This document shows positions 54,005-62,315 of a stretch of 64,000 bases of DNA, in pieces. Position numbers and translations under genes: made by a program. The notes under the pieces were generated by a model, which was given only the letters and a program-made list of their open reading frames with translations, ran no database searches and had not been told where the DNA came from. The DNA comes from DATMER01 sp040349255. GTDB lineage: Bacteria; Acidobacteriota; Thermoanaerobaculia; Multivoradales; UBA5704. Positions within the stretch are counted from its first letter, which is position 1. Each line of letters begins with the position of its first letter. The stretch covers positions 1 to 64,000 of the forward strand of contig JBEQUE010000017.1 in the NCBI GenBank assembly GCA_040349255.1. Direction: 5' to 3'.

Positions 54005-55711
54005 ATGACAAATCGTTTGGGATGGAAGCGAATGAACCCGGGTAGAAGCCGGCGCGCCGGGATGGCGTTCGCCGGCCTCCTGTTGACCATGGCCGGCGCG
54101 CTGATTGCCCAGGAACAGACGGCCCAGGAGCCGGCGGCGACGGAGACGACGAGCCCGCGCCGCGTCGAGACCAACCCCGCCCCGATCCTGGCCACCGGCG
54201 TGGACATCAAGGACGGCGCCGTGCTGCTGAGCCTGGACGAGGCGGTCGAGATCGCCCTGCGCCAGAACCTCGGGCTCTCCGTCGAGCGCTACACCCGCGA
54301 CCGGGCGCGCCTGGGCGTCGAGCAGACCCTCGGCATCTACGACCTGCTGCTCAGCGCCACGGCGCACGCCGAGGACTCGAAGTCGCCCACGACCTCGCAG
54401 CTCCAGGCCTCGGAGTCGAACCTCCAGCGGCTCAACTTCGGCGTCAGCCAGCTCTTTCCCACCGGCGGCGAGGTCACGGTGGGCTGGAACAACTCGCGGT
54501 CGGAGAGCAACAACCCGTTCTCGCGCCTCAACCCGGCCTACAACTCCAGCCTGATCTTCGGCTTCACCCAGCCGCTGCTGCGCGACTTCGGCCGCATCGC
54601 CACCGAGCGCTCCCTGCTCATCGCGCAGAACCGCAGCCTGGCGAGCAGCCAGGAGTTCGAGCGCCAGGTGACCACCCTGGTGCAGCAGGTGATCAACGCC
54701 TACTGGAACCTGGTGGGCGCGCGACAGCAGCTCGTGGTGGCCCGGGAGAGCCTCAGCCTCGCCCGCGAGCTCCACGACCGCAACAAGGTCCAGGTCGAGG
54801 TCGGCACCATGGCCCCGCTGGAGCTGGTGCTGAGCGAAGCGTCCATCGCCGAGCGCGAGGAGGGCATCATCACCGCGCAGTCCGCCGTGGGTGACGCGGA
54901 GGACGAGCTGCGCCGGCTGCTCAACCTGCCGCAGGGGCCGGTCTGGGGCACCGAGATCCGGCCCGTCACCGATCCCACGGTCCAGCACGAGACGATCGAC
55001 GTCGAGGCGGCGATCCAGACCGCGCTCGCCGAGCGTCCCGAGCTGCGCTTCCAGCAGCTCGACGTCGAGCAGGCGCGGATCGAGACCGACTACGCGCGCA
55101 ACCAGGAGAAGCCGACGCTCGACCTCAACGTGGGCTACGACTTCGCCGGCGTCGGCGGCAACGTCATCATCCGCGACGAGGACACCGGCGCGATCACCGG
55201 CACGATCCCGGGCGACTACGGCGACGCCCTGACCCAGGTGAGGGGCCTCGACTTCCACGGCTGGTCCTTCGACCTGACGTTCGGCTTCCCGCTCCAGAAC
55301 CGGGCCGCGCGCAGCGCCCGGGCGATCGCGGACCTCGACCTCGCGCGCGCCCAGACGGCGATGGAGGATGCCCGCAACGGCGTCATCACCGAGGTGCGGC
55401 AGGCCGCCCGCCGGGTCGAGACCGCGGCCAAGCAGATCGAGGCGGCCAAGGCCTCGCGCACGTTCCAGGAGCGCAACCTGGACGCCGAGCGCAAGCGCTA
55501 CGAAAACGGCCTGTCCACCAACTTCCAGATCACCCAGATCCAGGAGGACCTGACCCAGGCCCGCAGCCGCGAGGTCAACGCCGTCGTCAACTACCGCACC
55601 GCCCTGGCGGAGTTCCAGCGCACCATCGGCCGGCTCCTCGACGAGGAGGACATCGAGATCGCCGACCAGGAGCCGCCCGTCGACCGCTGGGACTTCTCGT
55701 TCCGGCGCTGA
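54005..55711 (+). CDS. TolC-family outer-membrane efflux protein
   Basis: 568 residues from ATG 54005 with GAGGAG upstream; an earlier start at 53924 was rejected. The signal peptide ends near ALIAQ. Two repeats of long helices and barrel strands, each starting at LSLDEAVEIALRQNLGLSV and IDVEAAIQTALAERPELRF, are the OEP (TolC) domains. It forms the outer-membrane channel for the MacA/MacB-like genes that follow in the same operon. Confidence 0.9.
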   Translation: MTNRLGWKRMNPGRSRRAGMAFAGLLLTMAGALIAQEQTAQEPAATETTSPRRVETNPAPILATGVDIKDGAVLLSLDEAVEIALRQNLGLSVERYTRDRARLGVEQTLGIYDLLLSATAHAEDSKSPTTSQLQASESNLQRLNFGVSQLFPTGGEVTVGWNNSRSESNNPFSRLNPAYNSSLIFGFTQPLLRDFGRIATERSLLIAQNRSLASSQEFERQVTTLVQQVINAYWNLVGARQQLVVARESLSLARELHDRNKVQVEVGTMAPLELVLSEASIAEREEGIITAQSAVGDAEDELRRLLNLPQGPVWGTEIRPVTDPTVQHETIDVEAAIQTALAERPELRFQQLDVEQARIETDYARNQEKPTLDLNVGYDFAGVGGNVIIRDEDTGAITGTIPGDYGDALTQVRGLDFHGWSFDLTFGFPLQNRAARSARAIADLDLARAQTAMEDARNGVITEVRQAARRVETAAKQIEAAKASRTFQERNLDAERKRYENGLSTNFQITQIQEDLTQARSREVNAVVNYRTALAEFQRTIGRLLDEEDIEIADQEPPVDRWDFSFRR

Positions 55712-55738
55712 GGCCTGAGAGAAGCACGGAGGCCGATC

Positions 55739-56455
55739 ATGAAGGATTCGAGCCTGGGACGCCTGCTGAGCGTCCTGCTGTGGCCGGTGGAGACCTTCAG
55801 CTCCGTCGAGGCGCGGCCCACCTGGGTCGCGCCGCTGCTCCTGTTCATGGTCCTGGCCGGGAGCATGAGCTACCTCATCCAGGTGAAGATCGACCCGGAG
55901 GAGGCCGTGCGCACGCAGTTCTCGAAGATGAAGATCGAGGTCTCCGACGAGCAGATGGACAAGGCGATCCGGGACGCCGAGAACCGCACCAACGGCACCA
56001 AGGCGGCGCTCGCGGTCGGCGGGGCCGCGTTCCAGGCCGGGATCGTGGCGCTCGTCGCGGCCCTGTTCCTCGGCGGGCTCCGCCTGTTCGCCTCCGAGAT
56101 CGACTACCGGCGCGCCTTCTCGGCCACGCTCTACGGCTACGCGCCGCAGGCCCTGGCCGGGATCATCAATCTCCCGATCCTGCTCGGCCGGGAGACCGTC
56201 ACCTTCGACGAGGCCTCGCAGGGCGGGGTCCTGGTGTCGAGCCTCGCGGCGCTGGCGTCCGAGGACACCTCGGCGATGCTCAAGACCCTGCTCGGCAGCG
56301 TCGACCTGTTCACGATCTGGACCGTCGTCCTCCTGGCCGTGGGCTTCCGCGTCGTGGGCAAGGTGTCCACCGCGGTGTCGGCCGGCATCGTCATTCTTTT
56401 GTGGCTGATCTACATCGGGGGAAAGCTGGGCCTCACCGCCCTGTTCATCCGATAA
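55739..56455 (+). CDS. YIP1-family membrane protein
   Basis: 238 residues with five likely helices. The beginning LLSVLLWPVETFSSVEARPTW, the SATLYGYAPQALAG and the final helices match the YIP1 domain found in many bacterial membrane proteins of unknown role. It lies between the TolC and MacA-like genes with short gaps (27 and 10 bases), so it belongs to the efflux operon. Confidence 0.75.
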   Translation: MKDSSLGRLLSVLLWPVETFSSVEARPTWVAPLLLFMVLAGSMSYLIQVKIDPEEAVRTQFSKMKIEVSDEQMDKAIRDAENRTNGTKAALAVGGAAFQAGIVALVAALFLGGLRLFASEIDYRRAFSATLYGYAPQALAGIINLPILLGRETVTFDEASQGGVLVSSLAALASEDTSAMLKTLLGSVDLFTIWTVVLLAVGFRVVGKVSTAVSAGIVILLWLIYIGGKLGLTALFIR

Positions 56456-56465
56456 GGGAGATGTC

Positions 56466-57746
56466 GTGAAACGCATACTGATCGCGGCCGTGGTCCTGGG
56501 GCTGCTCGGCGTCGTCGTGTTCGCGAGCCTGAAGGGCTCACGCCGGGAAAAAGGGACCAGGGTCTATGTGGAGCCGGTCGCCCAGCGCGACATCGGCAGG
56601 CTGGTCAAGGCGAGCGGCGAGATCGACCCGCGGGTCAAGGTCAACATCTCGGCGCACGTGATCGGCAAGATCGAGCACCTGTACGTCGAGGAAGGGGACC
56701 CGATCAAGAAGGGCCAACCGTTCCTCGAGCTGGAGAAGGAGTCGTTCATCGCCGCGCGCGACCAGTGGGCGGCGAGCCTGCGCAAGGCCGGGACCGAGGT
56801 CCGCCAGGCCGAGGTGAACCTGGCCGACGCGCGCAACAAGCTGGCCCGCACCGAGCGCCTGAACAAGGAAGGCATCCTGTCGGCCGAGCAGCTCGAGGCC
56901 GCGCAGCTCGCCGAGGCCAACGCGAAGCTCCGCCTGGAGGACGCCCGGGACTCCGTGCTCCAGGCGCGCGCCAACCTGGAGAAGGTCAAGGACGACCTGG
57001 CCAAGACGACCATCTACTCGCCGCTCACCGGCCGGGTCATCAAGCTCAACGCCGAGGAGGGGGAGGTGGTGGTCTCCGGCACCATGAACAACGCGGGCTC
57101 GGTGATCGGCGAGATCGCCGACCTGTCGGAGATCCTCGCCAACGTGGACGTGGACGAGACCGAGGTGGTGCTGGTCAAGCCGGGCCAGGACGCCGTCATC
57201 AAGGTCGACGCGCTGCCGAACAAGCTCTACCACGGCCGCGTCTCCGAGGTCGGCAGCAAGGGCTTCAACCGTCCGGCGCAGCCCGACGTCACCTTCTTCG
57301 ACGTCGAGATCCTGCTGAGCGATCCCGACGACGACCTGCGGCCGGGCATGTCGGTGCGGGCCGAGATCAACACCGCCGTCCATCCGAAGGCCCTGGTCGT
57401 GCCGGTCCAGGCGGTGGTGGAGCGCGACATCAAGAACCCGCAGACCGGCGCCACCGAGGAGGCCGACGTGGTCTACGCGGTGGAGAACGGCAAGGCCGCG
57501 CAGCGCCGGGTGAAGACCGGCATCTCGGACGAGACCCGGGTCGAGATCCTCGACGGCGTCAAGGCCGGCGAGTCGGTGGTCACCGGCCCCTACCGCTCGC
57601 TGCGCGACCTGGAAGCGGGCGAGGCGGTCCGGATCACCACGCCGGACGAGGACAAGAAGACGCGCAAGAAGGACTCCGACTCCAAGGACGAGGACGAGAA
57701 GGACGACAAGGAAGAGAAGGGCGAGGCCAGGGTGGAGGTCGACTGA
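56466..57746 (+). CDS. MacA-like periplasmic adaptor (HlyD family)
   Basis: 426 residues. One N-terminal helix (about 5-20). The lipoyl half-motifs are at HVIGKIEHLYVEEGDPIKKG and TIYSPLTGRVIKLNAEEGE, with an alpha-helical hairpin between them (about 95-175), then beta-barrel and membrane-proximal domains. It links the ABC pump to the TolC channel. The last about 35 residues are a highly charged Lys/Asp/Glu tail (KKTRKKDSDSKDEDEKDDKE), unusual for the family. TGATG couples it to the ATPase gene. Confidence 0.9.
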   Translation: MKRILIAAVVLGLLGVVVFASLKGSRREKGTRVYVEPVAQRDIGRLVKASGEIDPRVKVNISAHVIGKIEHLYVEEGDPIKKGQPFLELEKESFIAARDQWAASLRKAGTEVRQAEVNLADARNKLARTERLNKEGILSAEQLEAAQLAEANAKLRLEDARDSVLQARANLEKVKDDLAKTTIYSPLTGRVIKLNAEEGEVVVSGTMNNAGSVIGEIADLSEILANVDVDETEVVLVKPGQDAVIKVDALPNKLYHGRVSEVGSKGFNRPAQPDVTFFDVEILLSDPDDDLRPGMSVRAEINTAVHPKALVVPVQAVVERDIKNPQTGATEEADVVYAVENGKAAQRRVKTGISDETRVEILDGVKAGESVVTGPYRSLRDLEAGEAVRITTPDEDKKTRKKDSDSKDEDEKDDKEEKGEARVEVD

Positions 57747-58459
57747 TGGCCCTGATCGAGCTCAAGGAGATCTACAAGATCTACGACATGGGCGCCGAGA
57801 AGGTCCATGCGCTGAACGGCGTGAACCTGGAGATCCAGCGCGGCGAGTACGTCGCGATCATGGGCTCCTCGGGCAGCGGCAAGTCGACCCTGATGAACCT
57901 GATCGGCTGCCTGGACACGCCCACCTCGGGCACCTACCGGCTGAACGACGTGGAGGTCCAGGGGCTCAACGACACGGAGCTCGCGGCGATCCGCAACAAG
58001 GAGATCGGCTTCGTCTTCCAGACCTTCAACCTGCTCGCCCGGACCAACGCGCTGCACAACGTGGAGCTGCCGCTGATCTACGCCGGGGTGCCGCGCCGCG
58101 AGCGCCGCGAGCGCGCCAAGCGGGCTCTCGAGCGCGTGCGGCTCGGCGAGCGCATGCACCACAACCCGAACGAGCTGTCGGGCGGCCAGCGGCAGCGCGT
58201 GGCCATCGCCCGCGCCCTGGTCAACGAGCCGTCGCTGCTGCTGGCCGACGAGCCCACCGGCAACCTCGACTCGGCGACCTCCAAGGAGATCATGGACCTG
58301 TTCGACGAGCTGCACGGCGCGGGCAACACCGTGCTGCTCGTCACCCACGAGCCGGACATCGCCCAGAACGCCTGGCGCCAGGTCCTCCTGCGCGACGGCC
58401 GCATCCTGGACGACCATCCCACGGAGAGAGCCGCGGCGGCTCTCTCGGCGAGAGCCTGA
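57746..58459 (+). CDS. MacB/LolD-type ABC ATPase
   Basis: 237 residues. Walker A GSSGSGKSTLMNLIG, Q-loop FVFQTFNLL, signature LSGGQRQRVAIARAL, Walker B LLLADEPTGNLDS, H-loop VTHEP. This subset, with the text SGTYRLNDVEV and NLLARTNALHNVELP, powers MacB-type permeases made as a separate chain. It is translationally coupled to the adaptor and 10 bases ahead of the permease gene. Confidence 0.93.
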   Translation: MALIELKEIYKIYDMGAEKVHALNGVNLEIQRGEYVAIMGSSGSGKSTLMNLIGCLDTPTSGTYRLNDVEVQGLNDTELAAIRNKEIGFVFQTFNLLARTNALHNVELPLIYAGVPRRERRERAKRALERVRLGERMHHNPNELSGGQRQRVAIARALVNEPSLLLADEPTGNLDSATSKEIMDLFDELHGAGNTVLLVTHEPDIAQNAWRQVLLRDGRILDDHPTERAAAALSARA

Positions 58460-58469
58460 GGAGGTCGGC

Positions 58470-59699
58470 ATGATCGTCTCCGAGAACTTCCGCATCGCTT
58501 TCTCGGCCATCCGGGCCAACAAGATGAGGTCCGTGCTGACCACGCTCGGCATCATCATCGGCGTGGCCGCGGTGATCGCCGTGGTGTCGGTCGTCCAGGG
58601 CCTCCAGGCCATGATGACCACCGAGTTCGAGGGCGTCGGCGCGACCTACATGGTGGTCTTTCCCGACACCGAGCAGCGCGGCGGCCACGGCGTGGTCGTG
58701 GCGCGCCAGGTCAAGCTCACCTGGGAGGACGGCCAGGCGATCCGCGACCAGATCCCGGGCATCCGGATGATCACGCCCGTGGTGGTCGGCTCCGAGATCG
58801 TCAAGTACCGCGACCGCAGCCACCGGCCGGGCTTCATCATGGGGGTGAACGCGGACTACCCGGAGGTCAACAACCACACCGTGGACCTCGGCCGGTTCAT
58901 CTCGCGCATCGACCTGCAGCACCGGCGCAAGGTGGCGGTGGTGGGGGAGAAGGTGGTCGAGGAGCTGAAGCTCGGCGAGAACCCGATCGGCAAGGAGATC
59001 TACATCGGCTCCACGCCGGCCATGATCATCGGGGTGATGGAGAAGCGCGGCCAGGCGCTCGGCAACGACCGCGACGACCTGGTCTTCGTGCCGTTCGACG
59101 CCGCGGTCTCGCTGTTCGGCAGGAACGCCGGCGACCGGGTCCAGCTCCAGCTCCAGGCCTCGAGCCCGGACGTGGTGGACGAGGTCAAGGACGGCATCAT
59201 CCGCGTGCTGCGCCAGCGCCACCACGTCCCCAGGGGGACCGAGAGCGACTTCAAGGTCGTGATGCAGGACGAGATCCTGAGCGCCGTGAACCGGGTGCTG
59301 GGCGGCGTGACCGCGGTGGTCGGCGGCGTGGTGAGCATCGCGCTCCTGGTCGGCGGCATCGGCATCATGAACATCATGCTGGTCTCGGTCACCGAGCGCA
59401 CGCGGGAGATCGGCGTGCGCAAGGCCATGGGAGCGCGCCGTCAGGACATCCTGATCCAGTTCCTGATCGAGGCGGTGACGCTCTCGCTGGTGGGCGGCAC
59501 CCTCGGCCTGGGGCTGGGCTACGGCCTGGGAGAGCTGGTCTCGAAGGCCCTGCCCGGGGACTTCCCGCCGGCCTACGTGCCGCTCTGGGCGGTGGGCCTC
59601 GCCTTCGGCTTCTCGGCCGTGGTGGGCATCTTTTTCGGGATCTACCCGGCGGGCAAGGCCGCGCGGCTGGACCCGATCGACGCTCTAAGGTACGAATAA
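58470..59699 (+). CDS. MacB-type ABC permease
   Basis: 409 residues. A first helix (about 17-42, TTLGIIIGVAAVIAVVSVVQG) is followed by the MacB periplasmic core (about 45-270), then three helices (about 285-400) with TERTREIGVRKAMGARRQDI between the first two, and the terminal PAGKAARLDPIDALRYE. With the ATPase, adaptor and TolC protein it makes a complete tripartite MacAB-TolC-like exporter. Possible substrates are macrolides, peptides or lipids; none can be assigned. Confidence 0.93.
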   Translation: MIVSENFRIAFSAIRANKMRSVLTTLGIIIGVAAVIAVVSVVQGLQAMMTTEFEGVGATYMVVFPDTEQRGGHGVVVARQVKLTWEDGQAIRDQIPGIRMITPVVVGSEIVKYRDRSHRPGFIMGVNADYPEVNNHTVDLGRFISRIDLQHRRKVAVVGEKVVEELKLGENPIGKEIYIGSTPAMIIGVMEKRGQALGNDRDDLVFVPFDAAVSLFGRNAGDRVQLQLQASSPDVVDEVKDGIIRVLRQRHHVPRGTESDFKVVMQDEILSAVNRVLGGVTAVVGGVVSIALLVGGIGIMNIMLVSVTERTREIGVRKAMGARRQDILIQFLIEAVTLSLVGGTLGLGLGYGLGELVSKALPGDFPPAYVPLWAVGLAFGFSAVVGIFFGIYPAGKAARLDPIDALRYE

Positions 59700-59724
59700 G
59701 GCGCAAGAGGAGCGGGCGGTGGCT

Positions 59725-59751
59725 CCCTCCCCTCGCCGCGCGAGGGGAGGG
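59725..59751. repeat. Dispersed GC-rich intergenic palindrome, second copy
   Basis: CCCTCCCCTCG (59725-59735) and CGAGGGGAGGG (59741-59751) pair perfectly around CCGCG. Same type as 22782-22808. It could also end the efflux operon transcript, which stops 25 bases before. Confidence 0.6.
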
Positions 59752-59775
59752 TCGGGGAGGGGAGAACGGGATCAA

Positions 59776-59859
59776 TACCGGAGGTGGGAGTCGAACCCAC
59801 ACGCCCGCAGGGGGCGGGGGATTTTGAGTCCCCTGCGTCTGCCATTCCGCCACTCCGGC
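59776..59859 (-). tRNA. tRNA-Leu (anticodon CAA)
   Basis: On the minus strand the 84-nt sequence folds as a class II tRNA: acceptor GCCGGAG / CTCCGGT, anticodon stem GGGGA/TCCCC with loop CTCAAAA (anticodon CAA), a long variable arm CGCCC-CCTGC-GGGCG, and a T arm GTGGG-TTCGACT-CCCAC. The discriminator base is A. CCA is not encoded. It reads UUG codons. Confidence 0.95.
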
Positions 59860-59882
59860 CCAGGCCGGGCATCCTACCCATT

Positions 59883-59896
59883 CAAACGATCGTTTG
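59883..59896. promoter_or_regulatory. Perfect 14-bp palindrome upstream of the carD promoter
   Basis: CAAACGATCGTTTG lies 9 bases before the -35 box, a suitable place for a repressor or activator site. It also sits 23 bases upstream of the divergent tRNA-Leu gene. Confidence 0.45.
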
Positions 59897-59905
59897 TCCA
59901 GAAGG

Positions 59906-59934
59906 TTGACGCAAAGCCCGACGGATGGTATAAA
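59906..59934 (+). promoter_or_regulatory. Sigma-70-type promoter of carD
   Basis: TTGACG (59906-59911), 17-bp spacer, TATAAA (59929-59934). It is the best match to a housekeeping promoter in the window. The predicted start near 59941 leaves a leader of about 95 bases before the GTG at 60035. Confidence 0.75.
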
Positions 59935-60034
59935 TTGCCTGGGCGTAAGCGGAAGTCCCTCAGCGACTTACTTGTGTTCGCATATCCACAGCTCCATCAT
60001 CCCTGATTCACCCACGATCAAGGGGGTCGATGAC

Positions 60035-60550
60035 GTGACATTCAAAGTCGGTCAAAAAGTGGTTTATCCCAACCACGGCGTGAGCCTCGTCGAGAAGATC
60101 GAGCCGGGTCACATGGATGGGATCGAGCAGATCTACTTTCACCTCAAGCTCCTGGGCAACAACTCCCGCGTCATGGTGCCGAAAACGAACCTCGAGCTGG
60201 TGGGGCTGCGCCCGCTGTGCCAGCAGCGCGAGGTCCGTGCCCTCTTCGACATTCTCGAAGACGGGAACATCGACACCTACAAGGATTGGAAGGGCCGCTA
60301 CAAGCAGAACCTGGACAAGATGAAGACCGGGCGGCTCACCGAGGTGGCGGAGGTGCTCAAGAATCTGCGTCTGGTCAGCCAGCGCAAGAGCCTCTCGTTC
60401 CGCGAGAAGAAGATGTTCGAGCGTGCGAAGTACTTCATCGTCAGCGAAGTGGCGCACGTCAAGAACATCACCGAGCGCGAGTCCGAGGAGCTCGTCGAGC
60501 GCGCCCTGAGCTCGAGCCTGGAGAAGCGCCAGCGCGTCAAGGCGAGCTGA
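60035..60550 (+). CDS. carD: CarD/CdnL-family transcription regulator
   Basis: 171 residues from GTG 60035 with AAGGGGG upstream. It binds RNA polymerase beta and stabilises open promoter complexes, notably at rRNA genes. The N-terminal RNA-polymerase-interacting domain begins TFKVGQKVVYPNHGVSLVEKI and includes FHLKLLGNNSRVMVPK; the C-terminal helical domain has YKDWKGRYKQNLDKMKTG and LSFREKKMFERAKYFIVSE, as in CdnL proteins. It is monocistronic with a good promoter and a terminator. Confidence 0.93.
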   Translation: MTFKVGQKVVYPNHGVSLVEKIEPGHMDGIEQIYFHLKLLGNNSRVMVPKTNLELVGLRPLCQQREVRALFDILEDGNIDTYKDWKGRYKQNLDKMKTGRLTEVAEVLKNLRLVSQRKSLSFREKKMFERAKYFIVSEVAHVKNITERESEELVERALSSSLEKRQRVKAS

Positions 60551-60579
60551 CGCCGCTCGAACCACTCGAAGATGTACCG

Positions 60580-60603
60580 AAGGCCGCCCCCACGGGCGGC
60601 CTT
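60580..60603 (+). terminator. Rho-independent terminator of carD
   Basis: AAGGCCGCCC (60580-60589) pairs with GGGCGGCCTT (60594-60603) around CCAC and is followed by CTTCTTT, a pyrimidine run. Confidence 0.85.
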
Positions 60604-60621
60604 CTTCTTTCTCCCGCCTGC

Positions 60622-60627
60622 TAGAAT
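60622..60627 (+). promoter_or_regulatory. Extended -10 (TGC)TAGAAT, predicted leaderless start
   Basis: TGCTAGAAT ends 7 bases before ATG 60635, with no ribosome site. It starts the four-gene cluster that ends in priA. Confidence 0.5.
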
Positions 60628-60634
60628 CCGCCGC

Positions 60635-61411
60635 ATGAAACGCCCGGCCGTCTGGCTCCTGCCCTGCCTTCTCGTCGCGCTCCTCGGAGCGGCGCTCGTC
60701 AGCGCCCAGGAAACGACGCCCCAGTCCGCGGTATCGGCGGCATCCGCCCAGATCGCGACCGACCTGCGCCTGGAGCGCAAGCTCCTGGCCCTCGACCTCG
60801 CGGCCTACCGCGAGGCGCGGACGCTGGAGCAGCGCACCCGCGACCAGGTCGCCCAGGCCACCGCCCGGCTCGACCAGGCGCTCACCGGCGACTCGGTCTC
60901 CCTGGGCAACCTGGAGTCGGTCCACCTGGAGGTCTCCTCGGCCCGCGCCGCGGCGCAGATCGCGGCCGACCGGGTGGAGTGGCAGCTCCAGAGGATCGAG
61001 GACCGCCTGCGCCGCATCGGCTTCCTCGAAAGCGAGTCGGGCGTCCGCGCCGCCGAGTCGCCGCGGGACCCGATCACCGGGCACTGGAGCGTGGTCGTCC
61101 TGCCCCAGAACCAGGTCGGCTCATTCGACCTCGCGCTCAACGGCACCCTGGTGTCCGGCAGCTATAGCCTGAGCGGCGCCAACCTCGGGAAGGCCGCGGG
61201 CTCGTTCCGCGGGACCTATTCCAACACCCACCTGCGGCTGGAGCGCGTCGACGCCCGCCGCGGGTTCGACAGCGTTTTCCTGGGAACGGTCGACCCCGCG
61301 ACCGGCCGTCTGAGCGGCACCTGGAGCGCCAACGACCTGGCCAGTGGGCAGCCCGCCCGCGGCGACTGGAGCGCCGTCCGGGAGGGCGCCGGAAACGAGA
61401 GACGACCTTGA
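60635..61411 (+). CDS. Exported coiled-coil protein of unknown function
   Basis: 258 residues from ATG 60635. The signal peptide ends at VSAQ (about residue 25). Residues 35-140 are a long helix-rich, probably coiled-coil region with many Ala and Glu. Residues 155-250 form a beta-rich domain (GHWSVVVLPQNQVGSFDLAL, LVSGSYSLSGANLGKAAGSF), perhaps a small lipocalin-like barrel. No named family was recognised. The stop overlaps the next start (TTGA). Confidence 0.7.
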   Translation: MKRPAVWLLPCLLVALLGAALVSAQETTPQSAVSAASAQIATDLRLERKLLALDLAAYREARTLEQRTRDQVAQATARLDQALTGDSVSLGNLESVHLEVSSARAAAQIAADRVEWQLQRIEDRLRRIGFLESESGVRAAESPRDPITGHWSVVVLPQNQVGSFDLALNGTLVSGSYSLSGANLGKAAGSFRGTYSNTHLRLERVDARRGFDSVFLGTVDPATGRLSGTWSANDLASGQPARGDWSAVREGAGNERRP

Positions 61412-62082
61412 ACAAGGACAACCTGCTCTTCACCCTTTTCGGCCTTGTGCTGGGCTTCGTGATGGCCTGGCTCATGTACGAGAAGATCACGCTGCGCCAG
61501 CCTCCGCGCCTCACGCAGGACCAGCTCGCCACCGCCATGTCCGGCCAGGCCGTGCCCGGTCCGAACAGCGTTCCCTCCGCACCTGCCGGCCCGCCCCAGG
61601 CCGGCCCGCAGGGAGCGGCTCCGGGCGGCGCGCCGCAGATCGACACCTCGCAGCTCGACGCGCTCCAGGCCCAGCTGCAGCAGAAGCCGGACGACCCGGA
61701 GCTGATCCTCGCCGTGGCCAACGAGAGCTTCGACATCGCGAGCAAGGCCGGCAAGGCGCCGTTCGTCTGGCAGCAGGCGCGGGACCACTACCTCCAGTAC
61801 CTGTCGCTCAAGGAGCCGAACCCCGACGTGCTCTCGGACCTCGGCGTCACCTACCGCGAGCTCGGCCAGTTCGAGGAAGCCCTGCAGACCTTCCAGCAGG
61901 CCGAGAAGATGGCGCCCGAGCACTGGCAGTCGAAGTACAACCAGGTGATCGTGCTGGCCTTCGACCTGAAGAAGTACGACAAGGCCCAGACCATCCTGGA
62001 CGACCTCCGGAAGGAGCATCCGGGCAACCAGGACATCGAGCAACTCGCCGCGGCCGTGGCGCGGGTGCGCAGCGCCGCCTGA
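61408..62082 (+). CDS. Membrane-anchored TPR protein
   Basis: 224 residues from TTG 61408. One N-terminal helix (LFTLFGLVLGFVMAWLMYE), a Pro/Gly/Gln-rich linker (about 45-90), then TPR repeats (about 95-215) such as VLSDLGVTYRELGQFEEALQ. The layout is common for scaffold proteins in cytochrome c maturation and cell envelope assembly, but no such genes are near. It overlaps both neighbours. Confidence 0.8.
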   Translation: MNKDNLLFTLFGLVLGFVMAWLMYEKITLRQPPRLTQDQLATAMSGQAVPGPNSVPSAPAGPPQAGPQGAAPGGAPQIDTSQLDALQAQLQQKPDDPELILAVANESFDIASKAGKAPFVWQQARDHYLQYLSLKEPNPDVLSDLGVTYRELGQFEEALQTFQQAEKMAPEHWQSKYNQVIVLAFDLKKYDKAQTILDDLRKEHPGNQDIEQLAAAVARVRSAA

Positions 62083-62315
62083 TGTCGCGCCTGCTCGGAC
62101 TGGTCTTCCTGGCCGTCCTCCTCTGGCTCTTCCTGGAAGCCGCGTGGGCCCGCCTGCGGCTGTCGGCGGGCGTGACCGCGCGGCAGGTCCAGCCACCGCC
62201 TCCGCAACCGATCGCCGCGACTCTCGTGCGCTGCCCGGGCTGCGGCGTTCACGTGCCGCAGGAGTCGTTGGCGGGAGGACGGTGCGAGCGGTGCAATCAG
62301 GCGTCCACGCCGTGA
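62082..62315 (+). CDS. Small membrane protein with zinc ribbon
   Basis: 77 residues from ATG 62082, overlapping the TPR gene stop (TGATG). One N-terminal helix (LLGLVFLAVLLWLFLEAAW), then a soluble tail with CPGCGVHVPQE and CERCN, a four-cysteine zinc ribbon. The family is like the PP0621/DUF-type short proteins found next to kinases in other bacteria; the role is unknown. Its stop overlaps the priA start (GTGA). Confidence 0.75.
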   Translation: MSRLLGLVFLAVLLWLFLEAAWARLRLSAGVTARQVQPPPPQPIAATLVRCPGCGVHVPQESLAGGRCERCNQASTP

